Shown: in pieces, positions 35,039-47,423 of the stretch | Position numbering within the stretch: the first letter of the stretch is position 1 | How the letters are laid out: each line of letters begins with the position of its first letter | Source: Albifimbria verrucaria | Taxonomy: Eukaryota > Ascomycota > Sordariomycetes > Hypocreales > Stachybotryaceae | DNA length: 64,000 nt | NCBI GenBank assembly: GCA_020081605.1 | Contig: JAHREC010000045.1 | Coordinates: 2,232,001-2,296,000 of the forward strand | Reading direction: 5' to 3' | The notes under the pieces: generated by a model | What the model was told of the DNA's origin: nothing | What the model saw: only the letters and a program-made list of their open reading frames with translations | Databases searched by the model: none | Made by a program: the position numbers and the translations under genes

Positions 35039-36494
35039 TTAGACCCGCATCTGCTGTCGGCGGACAGAACGGGCCTTGCGCCTAGCACCGTTGCTCAGGC
35101 ACTGCGAGTACCAATCGTTCTGCTTGACGCAGGTAGTGCCGGAGACACACTTAGTGGCACCGGTGTATCCCTGACCGCCACACTGAGCCCAGGCTGCAGC
35201 AACGGCACCAGTGGAGGGAGCGGTGGTCGGCTTGGCAGGGGCAGGAGCAGGGGCAGGAACAGTGGCAGTTGGCTTGCTAGCCTCCTCCTTGACAGGAGCA
35301 GGAGCAGGAGCAGGCTGAGCAGCACCGGACGAGCCAAGCTTAGTAGGGCCAGCAGAGCCGCTGACGAGGCTAGCGACTTGGCTAGCAGCGACGGGCTTGA
35401 CAAGGTAGTTCTTGGCCTTGGACAGGGCAGAGAGAGCACCAGTGTTCACCAGCGAAGGCCAGTCACCACTGCTGGTCAGGCTGTTGACCTGGCAAGCACG
35501 TCCGATAGAAGAAGAGCAAGCAGAGGCGGCGGCGGCGTCCTTCACATTGAAAACGGTGTTGACAGAAGCACCCTGCTTGGTGATGGGCTGAGAGACCGAC
35601 TCAAAGACGTTACCCTCGAGAAGAGCACTGGCACCGGGGTAGACGTCGAAGGCGTGGCCCTTCATGTTCTTGAAGTAGTTGTTGCTGGCCTGGAAGGTGC
35701 CGGTAACACCAGGCTCACCGAGCTTAGGAGCACGACCAGAGACATCGTGGAAGTAGTTCCTGTCGAGAGTGACCTGGTCTCCTTTCCGTAGAACATCATG
35801 GTCCAGTAGTGGTTATTGTTGCACGAGGCAGAGGTGGTAGTCTGACCATCGAATTCGTTGTTGGAAACGGTAAGGCGGGAACCGTCGTAGTGGGTGACAA
35901 TGAACATGCGGCCGATCTTGGAGATCTTCATGTGGTCGATCCAGACACCATCGTTGTTACCTTGCAGGTCGATGGCATCACCACCCCAAACAATTCCGGG
36001 GTTGAGGTTGGTGACCTCGAAGCCCTGGATGATGACGTTCTTGGCACCCTTCTTGATACGGAGGCCCTTGCCATTGAGAACGCCCTTGCCACCTGAGCCG
36101 ATGATGCTCTTGTTGCTACCCACAATCAGGGGCTCGTTACCAGCCTTGTCGTAGGTAATGGAGCTGACGGCAACATTGTCAGAGCCACCGCAAGACAAAG
36201 TTCCGAGGTAAAGCTGTCCTCCGTTCTTGGAGCTGCAGCTCTTGCGGTCGCATCCGGCGCCGGTGGCCTTGGTACCGGTGAAGTCCCAAGCCTTGTTGAT
36301 GACAATGGTTCGGGGGTATCGTCGGAGAGAAGCTTGGCAAGCTCATCGGCGGAGCTGGGGACAACGGCGGCGGCGGAACCACCACCAGTGACACCAGTAG
36401 CGAAGCCATAGGCCTTGCCAACAACGGCCTGGGCAGAGGCAGCGGTAGCCATGGTGATGGCACCGAGCAGGATGGAGGCGGCTTGGAAATGCAT
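35039..36494 (-). CDS. Secreted pectin lyase (PL1) with C-terminal CBM1
   Basis: Cleaves methyl-esterified pectin by beta-elimination (EC 4.2.2.10 type). A signal peptide ([21 protein letters not shown]) is followed by a PL1 parallel beta-helix: [42 protein letters not shown], and the catalytic-arginine segment [13 protein letters not shown] linker of Ala-Pro repeats leads to a fungal cellulose-binding CBM1 ([11 protein letters not shown], ending WYSQCL). The gene is a single exon of about 485 codons. Two one-base shortfalls interrupt the frame, at C-run 36312-36316 and the GG at 35781-35782; both sides align to the family without loss. Pectin lyases usually lack CBM1, so the fusion tethers the enzyme to cellulose in plant walls. 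It complements the GH28 at 16.5 kb. Confidence 0.92.
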
Positions 36495-38399
36495 TGTAAA
36501 GAGTGTTGTGCTGTGTGATTCAAAAGAACGGACTCTGGTGAAATTGGTGATCCAAGTTACGCCAGCGCAAGTTGAACGATTGTGAGAACCAAAAGAATGA
36601 AGGTCTGCAAGCGACTTGCGTGAAGAGAAACGAAGGTGAGCACAACAGAGGAAACCTAGTTCGAGTGAAGCCGCAAGGCTGGACACGTTCTTGATATATA
36701 ACGTTAAATGTCCACCCACCCTAGCCGTGACAACCCTGGTCCATCCCCTTGTCATGCATGCTCGGGCAGATGGACCTGGAAATCGGGTGAACTCTCAGCG
36801 AGCATTAGTCGGCTTGTTCCGAATTGAAAGATTATGTTAAGCAGTTCAGAGACTGGCACCGGAGATCGAAAAGTGGAGTTGCGATACTCTCGTGTTTGTT
36901 CACTGTATCTGAAACAAGTCATCCAATCAAAGCAAGGACTAACTCAAGCTACGACTTTCTAATGGAAACTTCTCCCTGTCTGTCTAACTCGTTCAGGGAG
37001 ACGTTGGCAAATGCGCCCATGCAGGTACAGGGAATAGGAGAGGGAGACAGAATCAGATAACGGCACCGAGGATTTTCCCCAACACGACCATCTAATGGGT
37101 TAACTGGTTAGATCGCAATGCCGTACTTAGTGTGATGCAGACTGATTTAAACAATCTTACATGTGATCAAAGCATGCCGGAGTGGAGTATACCCACAGTA
37201 TAACAGACTAAAAACATGTCTAACATGAACATTTCAGCGCGACTAAATTCTTGGTTTTGATCATGAGGCTGTCAAAACAACCGAACAAGATCCCTTTTCT
37301 TGGGAAGACTTTTCCCGGCTGACACTGGGCGGCAAGCCTCCGTTCAATTCGTGGATCCCAATTCCCAGGTCCACCTCGGGCTATTGTGGCATGAGGCGGG
37401 CTAGGGTTGGCAACATCCTGAAACCAGGGGTTGAGCCACGCCCCATCCAGCTATCAGGAACTACCACGGACTTTGCTACCAGATTCGTACTTGTGAAAGG
37501 AGAATCCCGCAATTTCTTCTACCAAGAGCTAGGTCTTCCCTGTTGAAGGGAGTACGCGTATTCACTCACAATGGCGTTAATAGAGGGTCATGCCTGGAGC
37601 CTGAGCATTCATAAGATTAGAAAGAACAAATAAATATGGGTCAAGAGGAAAGTTCTACTATGGTACTCAAAACTGATCTTATAAATGCCGACGACTTCCT
37701 GCAGGCTTGGCACGTAATTCCATGTGACACTGTCCGGAATGGGTCCTCCAACCCAGGTAGAATCTCACAAGGTAAGATGACCAAGGATGCCTGAATAGTT
37801 CAGACGGGGGCTATAAACCCGTCCGAGAGGGCAGGAGCCAACGATATATCCACCAATACACAGACCAACTGTCAGGGGACGATGACATGCAGAAGATAGG
37901 AACTAGCCAATTTCCTTTGAGACAAGAATGAGAAAACAGCAACTGATGTTCGTGGCAAAATCTTGGTCCTAGCCACTTGTGTTCAAAGATGTATTGTAGA
38001 AATGAACGAACATTTCTGAAAGAAGATGCAAAACGACATACCCACTGAAACACAATGTTCAGTATTCGCTGAGACACCCACAACCCTTGGCGATGCAGTT
38101 AAGGAATACCAACCATCTTACCCGCTGTCTTGTTCTGCCAGGAATATAACTAAACTATTGAAGAGAGGTCCGGCGCCGTGTTTCGAGGCAATTACTGCTG
38201 AATCATGGTAGCTTGAGATGAAGCCTGACTAGCTGCATTATCGACTATGGGCTAGCTATTTCGGATACTAAGGCGACCGAACATGGCATGCAGTCCGTAT
38301 GGCGGCTAGAGATTGGTACTGAGATTATCATTAAGACTTCTCGAATCCTCCAAGTTGATTTTCCCTTAAGATGTCTTAAGAAGCCAAACGAGGCATGAA
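36495..38399. other. Gene-poor region upstream of pectin lyase
   Basis: Holds the pectin lyase promoter at the left. The rest shows many short frames on both strands and no recognised family. Confidence 0.4.
36693..36701 (-). promoter_or_regulatory. TATA box of the pectin lyase gene
   Basis: TATATATCA on the minus strand, about 200 bases upstream of the ATG at 36494. The sequence and distance fit a fungal TATA box; it has not been tested. Confidence 0.5.
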
Positions 38400-39725
38400 G
38401 CCCCATAAAAGAAGAAGACTGTGTAAAATCTACCTAACTAGCTATATCCAATCCCGTAGCCTTAATAAGAACCGTCGCTTTCTCTTGCGATTTCCATTGT
38501 CTTCTTGGGCCAAAGCCTCTTCCATCTCATTATGCACTCTTGAACAATTCCCTATTTGGTTTGATGTCAGATCTGTTGATGCTATACCCTGAATGCTGAC
38601 TGATGATACTACGATTGAGCCTAATGCAGAAATGCTCAAGTGACTGGCACTTCCAGGTGTAGGCATCGCCTGGGATTCTGTTGCCGAAGACATCTCCAGG
38701 CTGTGCACTTCTTGCTCCACTCCCTCTCATCATTTTCTTTTTCAACTCTGGTCAATGACAAATTCCCGAAGATAATTGCGCCTTGTGCATCAAGCTTTGT
38801 TATATCTACTGGGTCCATATTGCAAGAAAAAACAGATGAGCGGATATTCCACGCTCTTGAGTTTTGAGGGACAAGAAACTGGACTGGATTGAGATGGCTC
38901 CGCACCTGAGCATCGTTTCCCACGCAGCCGCACCTTTGAACGGCTCAGACAAAGATGACCATGCGATTTTATCCGTGAACTCGTTAACACCCAGATCAGG
39001 CCAGATTCTTGTTAAATGATGCTCACGAAGCATTTTCAACGTAGAGACAGAAGCAGCAAGGTAATCCGAGCCTGCTGGCATAAATGCCCAATTTCGGCAA
39101 ACATCTTGATTCTCGGGTCGAATGAGTTCACCAAAGCCTCGACCAAATACAGTTGTGATTCCAACGGAAGATATCAATTCTCTAGATCCAGGGCCCTAGG
39201 ACTTAAGGTGTTGAATACGTGGATGAATAGGACCAATAGGTGATATTACATCCAGAATATCAAAACCAGTGATCGTTTTGTGAGGATTCAAGGTTGTGGT
39301 ATTTTGATACCATCTTCTGAAGCCAATTTTACTTGTTTGTCAATCAAAATTTCGAGAGAGTGAAGTATCTTTCAACTCGCATTCTCCATGTTGCATACTC
39401 AGTAACCGTCTTCCCTTGACGAACCACTCTATCTGTAGTGTAGAGGTTCAAAGACAGATTGGCTTAGTTCTTCAAAAGTTGTAAAGGCAATAGAGCGGCT
39501 TGGATAAGGATCCCACTTATCTTTAAGCTTCGAAGCATCAAATACCCAGTCATAAGGAGATTCTGGATCCGACTCATCTAGGTAAAGTGAGATACGGACT
39601 AACTGTAATAGCGCGGAGGCACCATCCACGAGCCATGCTCGCCGCGACTCTACATCATAAAAGATAACGGATTGAAGGCTGAACCATTCAGGAGGCTCGG
39701 GTAGTCCGATTCCCGCTCTAGCCAA
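38400..39725 (-). pseudogene. Decayed fungal gene of an uncharacterised family with the RRAWLVDGASALLHLVR motif
   Basis: Several minus-strand fragments follow, in order, a large family of uncharacterised Pezizomycotina proteins often found beside HET and NLR genes. The 39429-39725 piece has RRAWLVDGASALLQLVR. Around 39150-39240 there is ISSVGITTVFGRGFGELI, then SDYLAASVSTLKMLRE, and near 38760-38820 DAQGAIIFGNLSLTRV. They lie in different frames with stops between them, more damage than single-base errors elsewhere in the window explain. I therefore call it a pseudogene. The family's function is unknown. The boundaries are approximate. Confidence 0.45.
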
Positions 39726-40218
39726 ATTGGATGATGTCGCTTATTGAATGACATATTGAAACCTCCGATTATAGTTGCAAGCCATGCTCTCTTTAGGCTC
39801 GTGGCTTGAATGCATGTGCCTCACCCTATCTCCAATTGGTTGACAATATTCGCAAGGCAGAATTATCAAAGATTTTCCGAGTGGCGATGGTTCGAGAACA
39901 GGAGCGTCTCGAAGATGATAGACAGCGACTCATATCGAGTTGACTGGCTAGAATCTGACACATAAGTTACTCACTGCAAAAATATTCATTAATTGGAGGT
40001 CATAAGTATATGAAGCCTGCCAATTGTGCAAGTACAGTCTCAGCATTATTCTAACAAGACGTGAATGAAAATTGGGGATACTAATGATGTATTTATTAAT
40101 GCTATCTAGTAACCGCTGGTTCATTATTCGTCATCACTACCTTGATCATAACGCCAGGCATTAGCGCAGCATAGCTGGATCCAGAAATCTTCCGAAATAA
40201 ATCTCCTTGCATACTGGC
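39726..40218. other. Intergenic region
   Basis: No recognised feature. It may contain the lost 5' part of the pseudogene on its left. Confidence 0.35.
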
Positions 40219-42300
40219 TTAAGCACTGGTAGGTGTGGGCAAGCATGAGCATGCGGAGCTGACACGCGAGATGACGTTCTTGCCACAAGCCTGAGCAGCG
40301 TAGGTAGGGACAGCACCGACATCAGCAGTCCAGCCGTCGGTGAAGCCAGCACAGAACTCCTGGCTCTCCTCCAGACGGCCCTCAATGCTGCTGGAGCGCA
40401 GGGCACGCAAGCAGTTGTCGCCGTTGCAAGAGTGCTTCTTGGGGCAAGACTCACGACGAGTCATCTTGACGAGGTAACCACCACGCTCGATAGTGTTGAC
40501 AAAGACAAAGCCAGAGGGAATAGGTAGGAAGACCACGAGCCCTGCATGGTGGGGACGGGGTTGGCATCATCATCGGGGAAAATATCGAAGAAAGCAATCT
40601 CGCAAACGCTGTCGCCAGTGGGGTCCTCGGGGACGGAAGAAACATCGTAGACACGGACACCAGCGGCGTAGTCGGACTGCCAGATCAGCTTGTCCTTGGT
40701 GACGTACAGGTTGTGGTCAACGGAAGGCTCCGAGCCCTTGATGAATCCGGTTTGCTTGGGATGCTCGAGGTCGCGAATATCCCAGATGTAGGTAACAGGG
40801 TAACCATCAACTGCCAAGCCAGCTTCCTCAACCTCGTCGAACTCGTCGTTCATGAAAAGGTACTCTTGCCACTCGGTGTCGAGGACCCAACCCTGGTGGG
40901 TGTAAGAAGCACCCTCGTAAGAGGTAATGGAGATGATGGATGAGTTGGCCCTGTTCGTAACATCGTAGATGGTCAAGGAGTCTTCGTTGTAGCCGTAGCA
41001 GATGTCACGGCCGACATATTTCTCGTCGGGACCACGGTACACAAGGCACTGAGCATCGCTGCAAGGAAGATGTTAGGACTGTAATCGTGGCACTTCAGTA
41101 AAAGTATCAACTCACTGGACGTAGCCGTCATCGCCATTGCAACCGAGAAGAGTGGGCTTGGAGGGATCCTTGATGTCGTAAATGATCAGGCCTCCCTTGC
41201 AGCCAGTCCTGATAGGCCTGGAGCCGACGGCAACGGCAAATTCTCCCTCTTCCGAGGCGACTGAGGACTTGTTAACACTTATTGCGAATCTGGGCATCTA
41301 CAAATGCAGACTTACCGACGTTGTGAGAAGCACCCTCAGGGAGATCGCTGATGTAACCAGTGCAATCCTTGATGGGGTCGAAGAAGGTAGCAGGCTTGCT
41401 GTGGTCAAGGTCCAGAAGCTGGAAGATCAGTTAGTATTGATTCAAGTTGCTTTCAATTTCCCGTCTTTCGCTCACCTTTGTCATATCAAAGATCTGGATG
41501 CCGTGGTTGGCCAGTTCCGAACCAATGAGCATGTAGTGCTTGTAGCCACGGACCTATGATGCTTATTAGGATGCGATTCAGTAATGCCTGCGCTACTAGG
41601 ATCACTCACCTCCTTCCACAGGAGTCAATGTCTGTGGGAGCAGGAGAAGGCCTAGGACTGTTAGTTTATCGGAATAAAAGAATAGCTAGGTAGAGCTTAC
41701 AAGAAGCCCAACTGGATCATTCTGCCTTCCTTGTGCAGAATCTCAAGGAAAGCGACACCATCGTAAAGTCCGCTGGCAACGAACTCACGACCAGACTTGG
41801 GGTCAACCCAACCCCATGACGAAGAACCCGTCAAGAGGTTGCCGTCGCCGAGTTCATCCCAGCCGTTGGGGGATCCCAAAGCAGCGTGAGACCAGAAGTC
41901 ATAGAGATCCATGTTCTTGCAGCGGAAAGTCTGCAAGGGGTCGCCCTTGACAGCCTCGGCCTTGCCATCAATACACCTGTAGGTGTTAGTTTGGATTGGA
42001 TAAGAATTCACATTCAGCTTAGCTTACTTGGTGTAGTTCAGGCGAGGCCACTTGGAGGAGTCCAAGATGCCGGCCTCGTATTCGCCCAACCAAAGGTCGA
42101 TCTTCTTCTTCTTGTTGGCCATGTGAACTTCGCCGCTGTCGTAGGCTGGTTGATCCATCATCAGTACATCTGTAGGGAACAATACTTCCCAATTGGTGAC
42201 TCTCTACTTACCGAGGGCCCGGACAGGGTCCTGGGCATTTCTTGGCTTGCGCAAGGCTGGCAGCAGCCAGGACGGCACCAGAGACAGAAGTGAAACGCAT
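40219..42300 (-). CDS. Secreted choice-of-anchor-B / LVIVD-repeat protein
   Basis: A predicted extracellular beta-propeller protein. The signal peptide MRFTSVSGAVLAAASLAQA precedes KKCPGP. Repeated strands of LVIVD type follow (KGGLIIYDIKDPSKPTLLG; NEDSLTIYDVTN; PVTYIWDIRDLEHPKQTG; GVRVYDVSS), together with HQGWVLDTEWQEYLFMNDEFDE and VDHNLYVTKDKL, which are hallmarks of the choice-of-anchor-B family. The C-terminus is cysteine-rich (CPKKHSCNGDNCLRAL, SACSCLPTP). At least five short introns split the first two-thirds. One frame break sits at run 40516-40518, where one more base joins SYLFP to SGFVFVN. Fungal members are sometimes labelled regulatory P domain proteins; their substrate or partner is unknown. 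A role outside the cell or at the wall is inferred only from the signal peptide. Confidence 0.8.
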
Positions 42301-43782
42301 CTTGCACGATCAACAAGGGCGGTTGAAGGCGTACGGCTTGAGAAAGACGAGACGTGCAGTCCAAGTCAGCGACCGCATTCTCCATGTTCCCCATGTGAAT
42401 ATTTATTATCCTCAACGCCGCTATCGCTCGTCGCCGGCCAACAAGGTACGACATTGTGCTACGCCAAATGCGTAAACAACAACGCGGAGACCCCGGGGCA
42501 CTTTTCAATGGTAAGCTTGATGGTTCATGTGGGCGGGCTTACCAACTTACCTGCTTGGGAAGGTCGCTGAACAACTACAAGCCTTCCACTGGACTAACAG
42601 CATAAGCACCCTTGCTGGGTCTTTTGTTGCAGCGGCTCGGCAAAGATAAAACTTCCTTGGCTCCATCCTTAACGGGTTTAAGCTTGAATGCGTAAGCGTT
42701 GGGTGGAGCAGCAAGACCCCAGTTCCTGAGTCTTCGGCCACTTACTAGGGTGAGGAATATCGACGGACGGCTTGATCCGATTTGACGAGAGCCCGAAGAA
42801 TGGCGAGGCTCTTGCTCAGCAACACGGATGTAGGATCCGTACTTGGCAGGCACTTGCATGGATGGGATTAGAAGTGCTGTATATGTAATAACAGATTGGT
42901 TCATCCACCATTATCGTTGCGGAATCTACTTCATCACAAATTATTTCATGTCAAGCCTGCTATTCGACACCCCATGTCGAAGATCTACGAAAGCCTTTTA
43001 GTTCTGCTCTTGATGCGTTGGCTAATGCTGGTTTTGGTACAGTCTGCCCACCATCATGCAAGTTTGACCCGAGAGATTGGAATGGTCCGAATCAAATTAG
43101 TCTGATGCGAGGAAAATCGCCTTCTGTGTGTTCCGATGTTCCAGAAAATATGTTGAAGACTCTGCTGGATCCCTTTTCCTATGACGACTGCGAGGTCTCC
43201 AAACTAGACAGAGATTTATTGAAGGCATCAGACTAGATATGTACAGTACCCAACGCCACAAGATACAAGTACAATTGAACCTCAGGCAGCAACTAGCATT
43301 TTCATGGCGATACTTGCCGTAGTTTCTTTGAAGTGGTACCTAGAGAACCGTTTATTTGTGGTCAAGATCCACCCCCATAGAACCAATTGGATAAGAGGGC
43401 AGTGGCTTAACAAAGAATGCAAAATGGGAACAAAGCATGAAAGTCTCAGGTCAAAAGCTGGTTCCACCTCCGCCAGAGCTACTTAAATGTCGTGCATAGT
43501 ACAGCCTTTCAAGATTACTGGGGTAAGAAGGATCTAGCACTTCGGATTCTCCTCCCTCAGTATGTAAGCCTGCAAGCACTTTAAACAATCTTCTTCCCAC
43601 CTGTGAACGCATATTACCACAAACAACCGCTATCTTGGTTCTCAAATAGAAAATATGGCTACGAGGCTGAATTGGCTTACCACTGAGATGGCTCTCCAAT
43701 CAGAGTATCCCCATGGGATGAATTAGGGAGCCCTTAGGAAAGCTGCTCTGGAGACCAGGTTTGCCCTTGATAAAAGGGTGGG
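42301..43782. other. Intergenic region with one possible gene remnant
   Basis: An open stretch at about 42970-43236 (+) encodes a plausible globular segment (DALANAGFGTVCPPSCKFD, then LLDPFSYDDCEVSKLD) ending in a stop. No start or family is recognised. The right end probably holds an upstream exon of the APH kinase: about 43728-43782 reads on into it if one T is added at 43783-43784. Confidence 0.3.
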
Positions 43783-44853
43783 TTGACCTGCACGTTTTCG
43801 CCTGGATTTGCCCGTGGAAATTACAGCTTCATAAGACGGCTGGACTTCAGTGACGGCTGCAGTTGGGTTGCTCGAGCTCGGGTTCTAGCCGGAAGTTGTG
43901 GAGTAGTGTCCCGAGAAGTTGACACAATGAGGTTGATTCGAGAGAGGACAAATGTTCCAGTGCCCAAAGTGTTTGCGCATATGGAGCGAGACAATCCTAA
44001 GAACCGCGCTGGAGTCGATTGGATGTTGATGGAATATGTTCCTTATAATTCCGCCTATGACGAGTGGGGGCTTTCCAGTTCATCAAGGCCTGAGCCCACC
44101 TATAGAATACGCACACAAATTCCAGCGAGATATGGCTGGGCACGTGGTAGAGATTTCCTCCTTCGATTCCCCAAAATCGGGGCTGTCTACTTCAGAGACG
44201 GCCACGTGGAAATTGGACCAGTACCTGGCTTGGGTGGACCGTGGGACACGCCTGTCGAGTTCCTCGAAGCCATGGCCGTTGTTTATGAATGGCGGTTTTC
44301 ATTAAGCAACAGGGAACAAGTTTATGCGAGTGAACGTGAAGCATACGCTGATCATGTAATTGAGACATTCTTTAACTTCCTCCCCATGCTTGCCGCACTG
44401 GCAAAGAAAACCGATTTTCGCAGTGGCCCTTTTCCATTGGTTCACTCTGACCTCTTCAACCGCAATATACTTGTCGACACTAATTGCAACATTCAAGCGA
44501 TAGTAGATTGGAAGCACGCCATGACACTACCGTGGGAAGTAGCCATGTTCTGTCGGCACTCGTGCCGTCCACCGCCAGAATTGCACATCACGCGTCCCAT
44601 ACCTCTTGAGAAGAGAACAGAGTGGGATGATGTTACAGATAAGTTTCCTGAAATGCTTCGGGAGGCGGAGGAGGAGCGAGGCTTGGATCATGAGGTGTCC
44701 ATGGCTGAAGTTGACAGGAAAAGGACGGGTCTTGCTTATGCATATGAGATGCGCACAAAGTATGGCACTCAAGGCAGATATGATTCGGTGTTGGATTTGT
44801 TCGCCGCTGATGTCTTAGCAAAGAAAGCCAAAGATGGTGTGGTCGAAGAGTAG
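43783..44853 (+). CDS. Aminoglycoside-phosphotransferase (APH) family kinase-like protein
   Basis: About 356 residues or more with a protein-kinase-like fold. Visible motifs are the N-lobe strands (FIRRLDFSDGCSWVARARV, REVDTMRLI), the hinge WMLMEYVP, the catalytic loop LVHSDLFNRNILVD (H-x-D-x5-N) and the metal-binding Asp in IQAIVDWK. Many fungal APH proteins phosphorylate unknown small molecules or are uncharacterised, so resistance should not be assumed. No ATG stands at 43783 (the codon is TTG). The true start is upstream, probably in an exon beginning near 43728 joined after a one-base correction in the TT at 43783-43784, and a further 5' exon may exist. The C-terminus is acidic and charged. 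Confidence 0.75.
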   Translation: MTCTFSPGFARGNYSFIRRLDFSDGCSWVARARVLAGSCGVVSREVDTMRLIRERTNVPVPKVFAHMERDNPKNRAGVDWMLMEYVPYNSAYDEWGLSSSSRPEPTYRIRTQIPARYGWARGRDFLLRFPKIGAVYFRDGHVEIGPVPGLGGPWDTPVEFLEAMAVVYEWRFSLSNREQVYASEREAYADHVIETFFNFLPMLAALAKKTDFRSGPFPLVHSDLFNRNILVDTNCNIQAIVDWKHAMTLPWEVAMFCRHSCRPPPELHITRPIPLEKRTEWDDVTDKFPEMLREAEEERGLDHEVSMAEVDRKRTGLAYAYEMRTKYGTQGRYDSVLDLFAADVLAKKAKDGVVEE

Positions 44854-45412
44854 GAGCAAAAGTAGGAGCGGTAGCAGCGTTGTGTTGTGAATCAAGTGTG
44901 TCTTTGCTTACTTTTCCGACTTATAAGCCTTGTATTTGGGCATACTTGGTACTTAAGACAATTTACCTGCTACTTTATACCGCGGCTGTACTTACATCTC
45001 AGTCAGTACAGAGAGATCCACGTCAATTCGTATAGATTGAGTTATTATATTACTGTTCCCCAGACATCCAGATATCGTGTTCTCCTTCGCCTAGTTTAAG
45101 CGTAGAGCATATCCAAAGGCCTTGCAAATAGTTGTAAGCGAAATCGACGAATATGAAAACATGTTTGGGGTTTTCAGCTAAACGAGCTTCTGTTTATACT
45201 ACTGTAAATACTAGTTAATGATAATGTTTTTATAACTCATCACTGCTCGCCGTTCCTTCTTTCTTCATCTGCCTCGATAGCAGGCTCGAGGCAGGTCATG
45301 TGATGCATCACGTGACTTTGATGATGCTATCGCGCCCCTCCAAACAGCCTGTCTTTGGTCACCAGCCAAATTTCGCCATCTCTGTCTGGTCAAGCAGCCC
45401 AGCTGAACAAAA
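44854..45412. other. Intergenic region, APH to thioredoxin
   Basis: AT-rich in the middle. It contains the APH 3' end and the thioredoxin promoter. No gene seen. Confidence 0.4.
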
Positions 45413-46104
45413 ATGGCGATTATCACATATATTCTCCTGGCGATTGCCATTATACTCTACGTCTATCCGGTAAGCTATTTTCATTCGCCCCTCATATTTC
45501 ATCTGACAAGGTTTCCTGGCGCATGTATCGTGTGCTGAGGGCTTTGGCATTTATACTACGTATCATAAGCATCGAGCAGTCGCATCTGCTCATCGTGCTG
45601 GAGCCAATAATTGTAAATAAAAGGCAATATTGTGATGAATACTGACTTTACGAGGCCCTGTCTGCCAGTAGCACCCCGATCCCTGAGACGTCGGAAAAGG
45701 TCCAGAAGATTACCGAGTCTGCCCAGCTTGACGCCCTCTTCGCCTCCACAAAGTACGTGGTGGTGGACTTTCACGCAGACTGGTGTCCGCCTTGCCGTGC
45801 CATTGCGCCCATCTTCTCGAAATTGGCCGAGGACCATGCTGCCAAAGGCCAGATCGCCTTCGCCAAGGTCAACGTCGACCATGTCAAGGACGTTGCCGGG
45901 CGGTACAACGTATCTGCCATGCCGACCTTCATGTTCTTTGAGAAGGGCTCACCCAAGGGAGTGGATGTGCAGGGTTTGAAGAACCAGAGGACCGTGGTGC
46001 GCAATGGAGATGGCCTCGTTGAACGGATCCTTGGTGCCGATCGCGCAGCCCTGGAGGCGATCGTCAAGACCTTGGCTAGCGGGAATGAGGGCCAGAAGAA
46101 CTGA
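45413..46104 (+). CDS. Membrane-anchored thioredoxin
   Basis: A disulfide reductase of 168 residues in two exons (45413-45469 and 45655-46104). Exon 1 encodes almost exactly one transmembrane segment (residues 3-18, ITYILLAIAIILYVYP). Exon 2 encodes the thioredoxin fold with active site WCPPC (residues 62-66), in place of the usual WCGPC, and the cis-proline region AMPTFMFFEKG. The intron is 185 bases, long for this window. The anchor would put the domain at a membrane facing either cytosol or lumen; which is unclear. The WCPPC variant suggests a shifted redox potential compared with classical thioredoxin. A C-terminal extension (LASGNEGQKN) is hydrophilic. The gene is intact. Confidence 0.88.
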
Positions 46105-47423
46105 GGTGAGGTTAGCGAACGGGATGGATGAGATACCAACTGGCGTCACGACATTAAAGTCGCACTGAAAGTGAGAGATGCATGTACGATTTAATTTAAA
46201 TGGCGATTATGAGAGGAGCAGCTGGGGGGTGAGTATGTGGGCGAGATTGTCACGCAATAACTAGACTTGTCAGAGCTGTGCGAAATTTGATCCATGTTCA
46301 CAGCTGTTCTCTTCTTTGTTGATTCCGGTAAATCTTACTTACACTTTTATCCAGTTTGGAATGAAGACCTCGCGAGTGTATTTCGTAGCCTAGTGTGGTC
46401 ACCGTGGCGGCTAGAGTCAGCGCTCGCCCGGAAGATGTAAGCAAGTGCAGCTGTTGTTGGCCCTTATCTCATGCTGTGCAATGCTCTGAAATATGAATCA
46501 AGACTGATGTAGTGAAACTTTTAGTTTCAGCCATTCTCAAATGAGACTCCATGGCACGTATTACCATGATGCATCTGGGTTGCAAATGTGTTGGATTGAG
46601 AAACCAACAAGATCCATTTGCCGACAGTGACAGCCGCTAGCACCAGCTAGTTGCGTGACCTGGGCTGTCACTTGTTGCAGATCAGGCTGGGCGCGCTTCA
46701 CACGCTCCACGGCTAGGCATCCACGCGGAGGCTTGGACTTGGTACTGGTTTGTAACGAGCGATGTTCAAAGAATGAAGACAGAAGAAAAACAAAATAAAT
46801 AAAACAGTAATAATAAATCGCTGTTTCATTGTTTTCGTCAACGTACTACTGCACAAGAGTCGGTGCCAGAGTTATTGGAACAGACCTTGTTTCACAAGCA
46901 GCCATCTCCTGAATCCTTCAGCTGATCTCAGCTTGAGCAGGCGCTGAAAGAGAAGGGGAAAAACCATGTCTTACGTGTGCTGAAAGTCCTAGATTTGTGG
47001 CATTTCTCAGAGAAGACCAAACTGCTTACTTGGCTCATAACCTGGGTTGACAAGACATGGCTCTGGCCAATTGCCCCATGAACCGACAGCATCACAACGA
47101 GATGAATGGAAGCGCCCACTGTTTTTGACATGTCTAGTTTAATTTGCAACGGCTCGGTCGGCTATAAATCTTATCAATCTAATCTGATCCACCGCAGCCA
47201 CATCATGTGTCATGAATTACCCATGCGTGACCTGGTGGATCACCTGATGTTTTATACCCGACAACACCCGCCGCTGCCAGCCTACAGAAAATGTCTCTTT
47301 CTGATCCTTCCAGTTTCCGCTCCTTTGCCTGGTCCCGGTGACTGGCAGACTGTCCAGGTTTTCGCTTCTTCTACAGAATGGCCAAACCGTCTAATACAAA
47401 CTGGTCGAGTCTATCGTCTCGTC
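46105..47423. other. Intergenic region upstream of the MFS gene
   Basis: About 1.3 kb. A TATAAAT sequence at about 47163-47169 lies some 255 bases before the MFS start and could be its TATA box. Two nearby sites, TTATCAATC and ATCTGATCC, partly resemble iron-responsive GATA sites but neither is a full match. Confidence 0.35.

Noticed and set aside
47155..47195. Iron-responsive GATA sites before the siderophore-type transporter
   Set aside because: Only partial matches are seen; such short sites are expected by chance.
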